From: Deltaproteobacteria bacterium
GTDB lineage: Bacteria; Desulfobacterota; Dissulfuribacteria; Dissulfuribacterales; UBA3076
DNA length: 5,886 nt
NCBI GenBank assembly: GCA_030605675.1
Contig: JAUWHV010000060.1
Span: 1 to 5,886 of the forward strand
Direction of reading: 5' to 3'
The notes under the pieces are model-generated. The model saw only the letters and a list, made by a program, of their open reading frames with translations, did not search any database and had not been told where the DNA came from. Of this stretch, positions 1 through 5,886 are shown one piece after another (position 1 is the stretch's first letter; each line of letters opens with the position of its first letter). Position numbers and translations under genes: made by a program.

Positions 1-216
1 TTGTCAATCATTAAGGGAATATTTTATCTGGCGAGCACTCTGCCTGCTCACTATTATTACTCTACCGCACTTGGTGCGAATCATCAAACGGGCAGAACCG
101 ATTTTCGTTTGGGCCAACAGCCCCTGATAAATGCAATTGGATATTCGACGTGGATAATGGAATATTTTCTTCCGCCATCTTACCCTGAGTTATTGAGAAG
201 TTACGATTTTTTTTTG

Positions 217-234
217 CCTTCACACTGCTGAAGG
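217..234. repeat. Perfect 6-bp inverted repeat (hairpin)
   Basis: CCTTCA at 217-222 pairs exactly with TGAAGG at 229-234 across a six-base loop (CACTGC). A run of T precedes the stem on the + strand, and none follows it. On the - strand the stem is followed by A, not T. It therefore does not fit an intrinsic terminator in either direction. It could be an operator half-site pair or chance; its role is unknown. Confidence 0.35.
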
Positions 235-252
235 TCTAATCTCTAGTATACT

Positions 253-282
253 TTAAGAATTTCGAATTGTGGTTAATAGAAT
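253..282 (+). promoter_or_regulatory. Weak sigma70-like promoter candidate for the AsmA-family gene
   Basis: TTAAGA at 253-258 (4 of 6 to TTGACA) and TAGAAT at 277-282 (5 of 6 to TATAAT) are 18 bases apart and lie about 70 bases before the ATG at 351. A rival -10, TATACT, is at 247-252 but has no good -35. AT-rich sequence gives such matches often, so this is a candidate only. Confidence 0.25.
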
Positions 283-350
283 TTCGTGCTTAGAGAATTA
301 TCCCTGGACGAGTCGACAACAAGAAGGCTCTAGTAAAGAGGAGCAGCATC

Positions 351-2150
351 ATGGGCAAACTGGGCAAAATACTTGTGACGTTTTTTGTGTTGATTGGTGT
401 AGTGCTGGTTGGGCTGTCGCTTTTTGTACATTTCTATCTGACCGAAGACCGTGTAAAGGCCCTGGTAATTCCACAGGCGGAAAAGGCCCTGGGCAGAACT
501 GTCCGGATCGGTGGAATCGACGTGGGCCTTTTCAGTGGCATCACTGTCAAAGACTTTACAGTGAAGGAAACGGACGGTCATACTGATTTTGTTAGTACAA
601 AAGAATTTGTGCTGCGCTATGATCTCTTACCGCTGCTCCAGAAGAAGATAGTGGTGAGCAAAGTGCGCCTTGATGCCCCGTACGTACGAGTATTTCGCGA
701 CAAGGCTGGGCAATTTAATTTCGAGACGCTGGCAGTGTTAGCCGAGGCTGGGCTTGAAAAACCTGTACCCGAAGACACAGGAAAGCCTGCATCAGCCGCC
801 CTTCCACTGGCCCTCACCGTGAATAAGGTAATTGTTGATAATGCGCAATTCGTTGTCCGCGATGCGCTCAAGGAGATCCCCGACACAGACGTAAAGGCCG
901 ACCTCAAGGTCTCTCTGGATCTCGGCCGTGATCTGGCATCGCTACGATATCAAGGGGATCTGCGTTTTGAGGCAGATGCCGAATATGGAGAGCTCAGGCC
1001 CCATGTTTCCGGAAAGAGCGATTTTGATCAGGACCGGCTGGGCTACACAGTGGACGTCAGCCTGGAAAAGGAGCAGGTCCGTCTCAGCGGAGAGGTGAAA
1101 AACTATGCAAAGGTGCCTGACATCCGGTTGGATGTGATAAGCGATACCATTGATATCGACCATCTCCTTGCCCTTGCAGCAGGTCTGCCTGTGGCATCTC
1201 AAAAAGTGGGAAAAGGGCCTTCTAAAGATAAAAAAACAATTTCCCCCACTGCCCCTGGAGCAGCTTTGCCTCCTGGTCTCAAGGCTGCAGGAGAGATCAA
1301 GATTGGTCAGACCCTGTACAAAGGGCTTGTAGTGAAGGACTTCTTGCTTGAATACGGCCTTGATAAAGGCATCTTAACGGTGAAAGATCTCTCTACCAAG
1401 GTGGCTGATGGACAGGTGTGCAGCAAAATAAAAGCGGACCTTAACAAACCCGGTCTGGCATACGACGGACAGTTGGATGTGGAGTCCGTTAAGGTAGAGC
1501 GGCTGCTGGCATGCCTGGCACCAGGGGTCAAGGACATGATCTCCGGTGTATTGAAGTCCCACTTAACCTTTTCCGGAGCCGGTACTGAATGGCCCAAGCT
1601 CCGCAACGCCCTCATTGTTGACGGCACATACGGCCTTTATGATGGGCGGGTAAGTGATACTCCGGTGACCGTGGCGGTAGCCAAACTCCTTGGGCTTGAC
1701 GAACTTAACAACCTGTCTTTTGAAGACCTCGATGGTTCACTCCATATTATCAAGGGACAGGTGGCTCTCAAGACCCGGATGACCGGTAAGGATGTCAATG
1801 CTCAAGCCAAAGGGACCGTTGGCTTTGACGGCAAGCTGGATCTACCGGTCAGCTTGCGTTTTTCTCCGGAATTGAGTGAAAAGCTCAAAAAGCGTGCTTC
1901 AGTGGCCAAATACCTTGTGGGCGAAACGGGTGAGGCAGAGATCCGCCTCAAACTTGCCGGCACTGTGACACGTCCGTATCCCACACTGGATACGGCAGGG
2001 GTGCAGGAACAGGTAAAAGAGACGGTTCGTAAAAAGGCCGTAGAGGAACTCGGAAAGGCCCTTTCAGGGGAAAAGAAGGCCAAGGACAAAGACAAGGATT
2101 CCAAAACGGATACAGCAAATGAATTAATAAAGGGCATCTTTGGACAATGA
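351..2150 (+). CDS. AsmA-family inner-membrane-anchored envelope protein
   Basis: This 599-residue protein has the AsmA-family layout. A single N-terminal membrane helix (about residues 7-30) is followed by a conserved start of the periplasmic part (about 33-125): a VIPQAEKALGRTVRIGGIDV-type segment, then strands in which a ligand-like phrase ending DKAGQFNFE closes the first unit. A long beta-rich body follows. The C-terminal AsmA-type repeat region (about 390-545) includes GTYGLYDGRVSDTPV near 425. A Pro/Lys linker at about 287-309 divides the body, and the tail from 542 is helical and very lysine-rich (572-585). E. coli AsmA is 617 residues, so the length fits. Family knowledge: AsmA-like proteins are bridge-type proteins implicated in moving phospholipids across the periplasm and in outer-membrane homeostasis. 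A specific substrate is not visible here. The start is well supported: AAAGAGGAG at 335-343 sits 7 bases before the ATG. The gene is separated from the next by 99 bases and may be transcribed alone. Which AsmA paralogue it is cannot be told. Confidence 0.9.
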   Translation: MGKLGKILVTFFVLIGVVLVGLSLFVHFYLTEDRVKALVIPQAEKALGRTVRIGGIDVGLFSGITVKDFTVKETDGHTDFVSTKEFVLRYDLLPLLQKKIVVSKVRLDAPYVRVFRDKAGQFNFETLAVLAEAGLEKPVPEDTGKPASAALPLALTVNKVIVDNAQFVVRDALKEIPDTDVKADLKVSLDLGRDLASLRYQGDLRFEADAEYGELRPHVSGKSDFDQDRLGYTVDVSLEKEQVRLSGEVKNYAKVPDIRLDVISDTIDIDHLLALAAGLPVASQKVGKGPSKDKKTISPTAPGAALPPGLKAAGEIKIGQTLYKGLVVKDFLLEYGLDKGILTVKDLSTKVADGQVCSKIKADLNKPGLAYDGQLDVESVKVERLLACLAPGVKDMISGVLKSHLTFSGAGTEWPKLRNALIVDGTYGLYDGRVSDTPVTVAVAKLLGLDELNNLSFEDLDGSLHIIKGQVALKTRMTGKDVNAQAKGTVGFDGKLDLPVSLRFSPELSEKLKKRASVAKYLVGETGEAEIRLKLAGTVTRPYPTLDTAGVQEQVKETVRKKAVEELGKALSGEKKAKDKDKDSKTDTANELIKGIFGQ

Positions 2151-2175
2151 AACCCCCTGTTACCCGGGATTCCTA

Positions 2176-2181
2176 TATAAT
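2176..2181 (+). promoter_or_regulatory. Perfect -10 hexamer before the hydrolase gene
   Basis: TATAAT at 2176-2181 matches the sigma70 -10 consensus exactly and lies in the 99-base gap, 68 bases before the hydrolase ATG. No acceptable -35 lies 16-18 bases upstream (the site holds a C run), and there is no TGn extension. It may start the hydrolase/lipoprotein/activase transcript with help from an activator, or be chance. No terminator hairpin with a T-run was seen in this gap, so read-through from the AsmA gene is also possible. Confidence 0.3.
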
Positions 2182-2249
2182 AACATACTGCAGTTGGTGA
2201 TCCGGAAACGATATGCATTCCAAATCGGTTTAGAGGTATCTTCCAGGAT

Positions 2250-3077
2250 ATGTGGCAGGTTTTTCTACAGTTCTTAATTCTTATTACTGCTATTTATGTC
2301 GGCCTTGCCACTTTTCTATTTTTTGCCCAATCACGCCTTATCTATTTTCCCACCAGTGAGATAGTCGCCACACCGGATCAAATCGGTTTATCGTACAAAT
2401 CCGTTTCCTTTAAAGCCCCGGATGGAATCAAGCTTTCAGGCTGGTTCATCCCGGCTGACTCGCCAAGAGGTGTGGTCATATTTTGCCATGGTAACGCAGG
2501 CAATATTTCCCACCGTCTTGAGACTATTGAGATCTTCCATCGCCTTCGACTCAGCACCTTTATCTTTGACTATCGGGGTTATGGAGCAAGTGAAGGCACT
2601 CCCTCAGAAGAGGGTAGTTATCTCGATGTGAAAGGGGCCTGGAACTACTTGATTGAGAATGAGGAATTAGCTCCGTCTGATATTATCCTTTTTGGTCGAT
2701 CCCTTGGAGGCGCCGTGGCCGCATGGTTAGCCGGGCAACATACGCCCAAAGCCATTATCATAGAGTCTACTTTTACTTCAGCTCCGGATTTGGCTGGAGA
2801 GCTATATTTCTATTTGCCTGTAAAATTGCTTTGTAGATACAAGTACAATGCCTTGGCTGCCATCAGGGAAATACAATGTCCGGTTCTCATAGTCCATAGT
2901 CAAGAAGACGAGATCGTTCCTTTCAGGCATGGGCGCAAGCTTTTCGATGCGGCTAACGAGCCCAGGGTCTTTCTTGAAATTTCAGGAAGTCACAATGAAG
3001 GATTTATCACTTCGAGAAATGTTTACCTGAACGGGCTCAAGGCCTTTCTTGATCAGGTTGATAGGAACACATTTTAA
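2250..3077 (+). CDS. Membrane-anchored alpha/beta hydrolase, YfhR/ABHD13 (BEM46) type
   Basis: This 275-residue protein has an N-terminal hydrophobic helix (about residues 4-26), probably an uncleaved membrane anchor, followed by a complete alpha/beta-hydrolase domain. The expected motifs appear in order: the oxyanion-hole HGNAGN at 80-85, FDYRGYG at 106-112 followed by the SEGTPSEEG phrase, the nucleophile elbow GRSLGG at 149-154 with Ser151, the acid in HSQEDEIVP with Asp220 the likely triad Asp, and GSHNEGF with His248. The catalytic triad therefore looks intact. The HGNAGN, DYRG.G.S.GTPS and ESTF phrases match the YfhR/BEM46/ABHD13 group of serine hydrolases, whose natural substrates are mostly unknown; thioesterase, lipase or peptidase activity cannot be chosen from sequence. 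Shine-Dalgarno pairing is weak (AGAGG at 2232-2236 is 13 bases away and AGGA at 2245-2248 is too close), but no better in-frame start precedes the hydrophobic helix. The stop is 18 bases before the lipoprotein start, which suggests co-transcription. Confidence 0.92.
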   Translation: MWQVFLQFLILITAIYVGLATFLFFAQSRLIYFPTSEIVATPDQIGLSYKSVSFKAPDGIKLSGWFIPADSPRGVVIFCHGNAGNISHRLETIEIFHRLRLSTFIFDYRGYGASEGTPSEEGSYLDVKGAWNYLIENEELAPSDIILFGRSLGGAVAAWLAGQHTPKAIIIESTFTSAPDLAGELYFYLPVKLLCRYKYNALAAIREIQCPVLIVHSQEDEIVPFRHGRKLFDAANEPRVFLEISGSHNEGFITSRNVYLNGLKAFLDQVDRNTF

Positions 3078-3095
3078 TTGTTTGCGGAATCAATA

Positions 3096-3620
3096 ATGAG
3101 ACGGATGCTTCCCTGGTTACTCCTTGCGTGTTTAGTGGTTTCGGGATGCGCTGGTAACAACGTACGCCGGATGGAAGTCACCGCATACTGCGGATGTGGG
3201 CAATGTTGCGGCTGGGAACGTGGAAGATGGATGTATTTGAAGCTGAATTTCTGGAACCGCTACGTAAGTTCAGGAAAGCGCAAAGGCCAACCTTACTCCG
3301 GGCGTACTGCTGGTGGTACAAAACCCCATGAGCCACATCCAGGGCTCATTTCAATGGACAGTATTGTGCATCCCTGGATGATCCCCATTCGACTGATCTT
3401 TTTCCCATGGCTCCTCATGCCACGGGATGGCACCATTGCGGCTGACACCAAATTTTACAATTTTGGTATCCGGATGTATATTCCCGGTTACGGATGGGGC
3501 GTTGTGGAAGATAGAGGATCTGCCATTAAAGGACCTGATCACATTGATGTTTACTTCAGCTCTCACCAGAAGGCCCTTGCCTGGGGCAGGAAAAGAGTGG
3601 ATGTACGCATGGAAAGATAA
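3096..3620 (+). CDS. 3D-domain lipoprotein (putative peptidoglycan-acting)
   Basis: Read from the ATG at 3096, this is a 174-residue lipoprotein precursor. A short basic start (MRRM), a hydrophobic core (LPWLLLACL) and the lipobox VVSGC give lipidated Cys18. The rest matches the 3D (three-aspartate) domain, a double-psi beta-barrel shared with the C-terminal part of MltA and with Rpf/YuiC-type muralytic proteins. The entry motif VTAYCGCGQCCGW (28-40) is followed late in the chain by the core: AADTKF (Asp117), IPGYGWGVVEDRGSAIKG (Asp139) and HIDVYF (Asp151), then the closing ALAWGRKRVDVRM. These three Asp are the likely signature residues. A hydrophobic insertion at about 91-109 (WMIPIRLIFFPWLLMP) separates the entry motif from the core. 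Family knowledge suggests cleavage or binding of peptidoglycan glycan strands in the periplasm, but activity is unproven for most small 3D proteins. An in-frame TTG directly after the upstream stop (3078) would add six residues that spoil the signal peptide; the ATG, with GGA 7 bases ahead, is preferred. The stop lies 8 bases before the activase. Confidence 0.88.
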   Translation: MRRMLPWLLLACLVVSGCAGNNVRRMEVTAYCGCGQCCGWERGRWMYLKLNFWNRYVSSGKRKGQPYSGRTAGGTKPHEPHPGLISMDSIVHPWMIPIRLIFFPWLLMPRDGTIAADTKFYNFGIRMYIPGYGWGVVEDRGSAIKGPDHIDVYFSSHQKALAWGRKRVDVRMER

Positions 3621-3628
3621 AAATATTG

Positions 3629-5886
3629 ATGAAAAAGATATCCATTACAAATAAAAAATCGCTCCAAGATTCTGATCTATACTATGTGGGTATTGATGCC
3701 GGGTCTGTCAGCCTGAATTGTATCGTCATCAACGATAAGAAGGAGATTGTATACGAATTTCCCTACGAGCGTCACATTGGCAAAGTGGAGAAGAGGGTTT
3801 TGTCCCTTATTCAGTGCCTGCATGAAAAATTCGGGCAAGAGAGAATCCGGTCCATTTCCTTTACCGGGAACCATGGAAAAAAGCTTAGTGAGGAATTGGG
3901 AACCTTTTATGAGTTCGAGACCATCAGCCAGGTCCTGGGCGCCATCTTTTTGAGGCCGGACGTTAAATCAATCATCAGTATGGGGGGGCAGGAGACGGCC
4001 CTTTTACAGATCAATCATTACGATGGCGGCTGGGAATTGGAATACTTTAATACCAATGGTCCCTGCGCATCCGGTACAGGGTCCTTCATCGATCAGCAGG
4101 CCCAGAGATTGGCCACCACCATGTACACCAGAGAAAGGGATATTCTCCCGGATGAAATCGACAAGATATTGGCTGACTTTATCAAACTCGGTCTGAAGAG
4201 CCAGAGGCCCGCGGATGTGGCCTGCCGTTGCACTGTATTTACAAAGTCTGACATGATTCACCTTCAGAATAAGGGAGAGAAGCTGGAGGATATTATTTAC
4301 GGCGTGCACGTTGGAAACGCCAGAAACTACATGAGCACCATCGTTTCCAATCGAATACTTGAAGAACCGATTCTTTTTATCGGCGGCCTCTCATTGAACG
4401 ATCTCCAGGTCAAGGCCTTTAAGAGCTATTTCCCGGGGTTGATCGTACCTCCCTATAATACTTCCATAGGCGCCCTGGGAGTCGCATTGGGGGCTCTGGA
4501 ATCGAACAGGGAAGACCGGGTGGATCTTGATGTGCTAAACGCGGGATTTGAGAACAGGGTGTCGGTGCCGGTAGCGCCCAGATTGGCATTGAGACAGACG
4601 GTCTTTCCGAAGACGAACAAGATTCAAAGAAAGTCCTTGCGAAAAAAGACAAGGGTGTACCTCGGTATGGATGTAGGATCCACGACTACCAAATACGCCC
4701 TCATCAACGAAAACCGCGAGATAATTCACAAGACCTATGTGCCTACTCAGGGCAAGCCCATAGAGGTCACTCAGAGGCTTCTTACGTTTATACGCGACGA
4801 TATAGGGAAAAGGATTGAAATCGTGGGCACGGCCACAACCGGGTCGGGCAGAAACGTGGTAGGAGATTTTCTCAATGCAGACCTGATCATCGATGAGATA
4901 ACAGCCCACGCAAGGGGTGCAGTGGAGATATGCCCTGATGTGGACACTATCTTTGAGATCGGGGGACAGGATTCCAAATACATCTCTATTGCCAATACCT
5001 ATCCCCTTGATTTTGACATGAATAAGGTGTGCGCTGCTGGTACGGGTAGTTTTCTGCATGAGCTAGCCAATAAATACGGTATCAATATTGTAGGCGAGTT
5101 CCAGGAGATTGCGCTTTCATCAGAGAAGCCCGTCAAGCTGGCTGAGAGATGTACAGTATTCATGGAATCAGACCTCGTGTCTTATCACCAGAAGGGCGTA
5201 AAGAAAAAAGATCTGATAGCCGGATTGTGTTATGCCATTGTCCATAACTATCTGAACCGGGTAGTTGGAAAGCGAAAGACAGGACAAAGGGTTATGTTCT
5301 TAGGTGGTCCTTCTTTAAATAAGGGGGTTGTTGCCGCCTTTGAAAATGTCCTTGGACGTGGTCTCCTGGTCCCCAGACACAGAGAGGTCCTGGGGGCCTA
5401 TGGCGCTGCTATAAGTGTGCAGGAGAAAATGCGCCTTGAGGAAAAAAACAAGAGCACCTTCAGAGGTCTGGACAGCGCCATAAAAGACCGAATGAAGTAT
5501 GCTGAAAAAATATGCCGTGCAGACCCTCACTGCCACAACAAATGCAAACTGAAGATTTATGATTTTGACGGTCGTCGTAGTATCTGGGGCGGGGAGTGCG
5601 GCCGCTATGAATTGACAAGAAGCATGGGGCCCAGGAAAGAGAACTTCTTTGAATTGAGACAGGAGGTTTGGCAGGCACACATGGCCGGGGTTTACACTGA
5701 ATTGCAGGGTGAACCCCTGATTGAGAAAGACAATCGACCAACAGTAGGTATGCAAAGGGCTCTTTATGGCCACCAGTTGGGTATTATGTGGGCCCATTTC
5801 TTTGACCGGCTCGGATTCCGGCTTGTGCTCACCCCACCCACCAACGCGCATATCTCCAAGACCGGAATAGAGACAATGGTGGCCGA
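3629..5886 (+). CDS. Tandem acyl-CoA dehydratase activase-like protein (BcrAD/BadFG ATPase x2 + DUF2229), 3' end cut off
   Basis: An uninterrupted frame runs from the ATG at 3629 to the window edge: 752 complete codons with no stop. Domain 1 (about residues 18-291) and domain 2 (about 343-598) are both ASKHA-fold ATPases of the HgdC/BcrA/BcrD/BadF/BadG family. Domain 1 shows GIDAGSVSLN (Asp23), SMGGQET (119-123), PCASGTGSF (Cys146), CRCTVFTKSD (Cys201) and FIGGLSLN (252-253). Domain 2 shows GMDVGSTTTK (Asp348, Lys355), ATTGSGR, IGGQDSK (Asp448), VCAAGTGSF (Cys468), RCTVFMESD (Cys508) and FLGGPSLN (559-560). In HgdC the two equivalent cysteines of each monomer hold one [4Fe-4S] cluster at a dimer interface, and ATP hydrolysis drives a low-potential electron into a dehydratase or reductase. 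Four more cysteines (629, 635, 639, 657) precede residue 703, where a DUF2229-like start (PTVGMQRALYGHQLGIMWAHFF in outline) begins. Family members of this architecture exceed 1,000 residues and often end in an HgdB-like domain, so a large part probably lies beyond the window. The ribosome site is weak (GGAAAG, 12 bases away). The protein is cytoplasmic, and its partner and substrate are unknown. Confidence 0.94.
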   Translation, partial: MKKISITNKKSLQDSDLYYVGIDAGSVSLNCIVINDKKEIVYEFPYERHIGKVEKRVLSLIQCLHEKFGQERIRSISFTGNHGKKLSEELGTFYEFETISQVLGAIFLRPDVKSIISMGGQETALLQINHYDGGWELEYFNTNGPCASGTGSFIDQQAQRLATTMYTRERDILPDEIDKILADFIKLGLKSQRPADVACRCTVFTKSDMIHLQNKGEKLEDIIYGVHVGNARNYMSTIVSNRILEEPILFIGGLSLNDLQVKAFKSYFPGLIVPPYNTSIGALGVALGALESNREDRVDLDVLNAGFENRVSVPVAPRLALRQTVFPKTNKIQRKSLRKKTRVYLGMDVGSTTTKYALINENREIIHKTYVPTQGKPIEVTQRLLTFIRDDIGKRIEIVGTATTGSGRNVVGDFLNADLIIDEITAHARGAVEICPDVDTIFEIGGQDSKYISIANTYPLDFDMNKVCAAGTGSFLHELANKYGINIVGEFQEIALSSEKPVKLAERCTVFMESDLVSYHQKGVKKKDLIAGLCYAIVHNYLNRVVGKRKTGQRVMFLGGPSLNKGVVAAFENVLGRGLLVPRHREVLGAYGAAISVQEKMRLEEKNKSTFRGLDSAIKDRMKYAEKICRADPHCHNKCKLKIYDFDGRRSIWGGECGRYELTRSMGPRKENFFELRQEVWQAHMAGVYTELQGEPLIEKDNRPTVGMQRALYGHQLGIMWAHFFDRLGFRLVLTPPTNAHISKTGIETMVA

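Larger units (their letters stand above)
1..350. other. AT-rich upstream region without a supportable gene
   Basis: This stretch before the AsmA-family gene is AT-rich and has no coding region I can support. A reading frame from a TTG at base 1 to a stop near 231 encodes 76 residues with no recognisable motif. A second frame, open from the left edge to the TGA at 125-127, could be the last 41 codons of an upstream gene, but it is too short to assign. Visible structure is limited to small hairpins (CGCAC/GTGCG at 66-78, GAGCA/TGCTC at 33-49, and the better one at 217-234), a nine-T run at about 207-215, and weak promoter-like hexamers. I see no tRNA, riboswitch or repeat here. It is most likely an intergenic region plus the 5' leader of the next gene. 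Confidence 0.6.

Noticed and set aside
2..127. Frame open from the left edge to TGA at 125, possibly the tail of an upstream gene
   Set aside because: Only 41 codons are visible and the residues (a hydrophobic stretch then LVRIIKRAEP) match nothing I recognise. It could be real but cannot be supported from this window.
1..231. 76-codon frame starting at TTG on base 1
   Set aside because: It starts at the window edge on a rare start codon, has no ribosome site in view, no recognisable motif, and lies in AT-rich sequence.
207..234. T-run plus hairpin as an intrinsic terminator
   Set aside because: The T-run comes before the stem on the + strand, and on the - strand the stem is followed by A residues, so neither direction gives a stem followed by U.
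330..581. Antisense 83-codon frame under the start of the AsmA-family gene
   Set aside because: It lies wholly opposite a strong coding region with family-level motifs, and has no motif of its own.
1802..2218. Antisense 138-codon frame over the end of the AsmA-family gene
   Set aside because: It is a Ser-rich shadow of the Lys/Glu/Ala codons on the + strand and has no domain pattern.
3078..3095. TTG start for the lipoprotein directly after the hydrolase stop
   Set aside because: It would put MFAESI, with an acidic residue, before the signal peptide. The ATG at 3096 gives a normal basic start, a GGA at good spacing and a standard lipoprotein signal.
4535..5059. Antisense 174-codon frame over activase domain 2
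   Set aside because: It overlaps the conserved GMDVGSTTTK and GGQDSK motifs on the + strand and is explained as a shadow.
5315..5851. Antisense 178-codon frame over the activase
   Set aside because: The + strand frame here carries activase and DUF2229-type motifs without a break; the antisense product has no recognisable motif.

Overview
The window looks like chromosomal DNA from a strictly anaerobic, diderm bacterium. The best guess is a Desulfobacterota-type (deltaproteobacterial) sulfate reducer or syntroph. That guess rests on gene content: a giant 2-hydroxyacyl-CoA dehydratase/benzoyl-CoA reductase-type activase, which has an oxygen-sensitive Fe-S ATPase fold typical of strict anaerobes, lies beside an AsmA-family envelope protein and a 3D-domain lipoprotein. 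Base composition looks close to 50% GC, lower in the AT-rich first 350 bases. No lineage can be fixed from the sequence alone.

Layout: bases 1-350 are AT-rich and hold no gene that can be supported. They contain a perfect 6-bp hairpin and a weak sigma70-like promoter candidate. Four genes follow, all on the + strand. (1) 351-2150 is an AsmA-family, inner-membrane-anchored envelope protein. (2) After a 99-base gap with a perfect TATAAT, 2250-3077 is a membrane-anchored alpha/beta hydrolase of the YfhR/ABHD13 (BEM46) type. (3) 18 bases further on, 3096-3620 is a lipoprotein with a C-terminal 3D (three-aspartate) domain. (4) 8 bases further on, 3629 to the window end is the first 752 residues of a very large acyl-CoA dehydratase activase-like protein. 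It is open at the right edge and has no stop in frame.

Genes 2-4 are packed tightly enough to be one transcript, and gene 1 may have its own promoter. The first three products act at the envelope: lipid/outer-membrane homeostasis, a membrane-bound esterase-like enzyme, and a peptidoglycan-related lipoprotein. The fourth is a cytoplasmic, ATP-driven electron-transfer protein with no obvious link to the envelope, so the adjacency may be only positional.

The most interesting item is the activase. It carries two complete ASKHA-type ATPase halves in one chain. Each half keeps its own pair of cluster cysteines (C146/C201 and C468/C508), so a [4Fe-4S] cluster normally held between two subunits could be built within one polypeptide. 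The two halves differ at nucleotide-binding positions, and an extra four-cysteine motif (C629, C635, C639, C657) precedes the start of a DUF2229-type domain. No mobile element, CRISPR array, tRNA or rRNA was seen.
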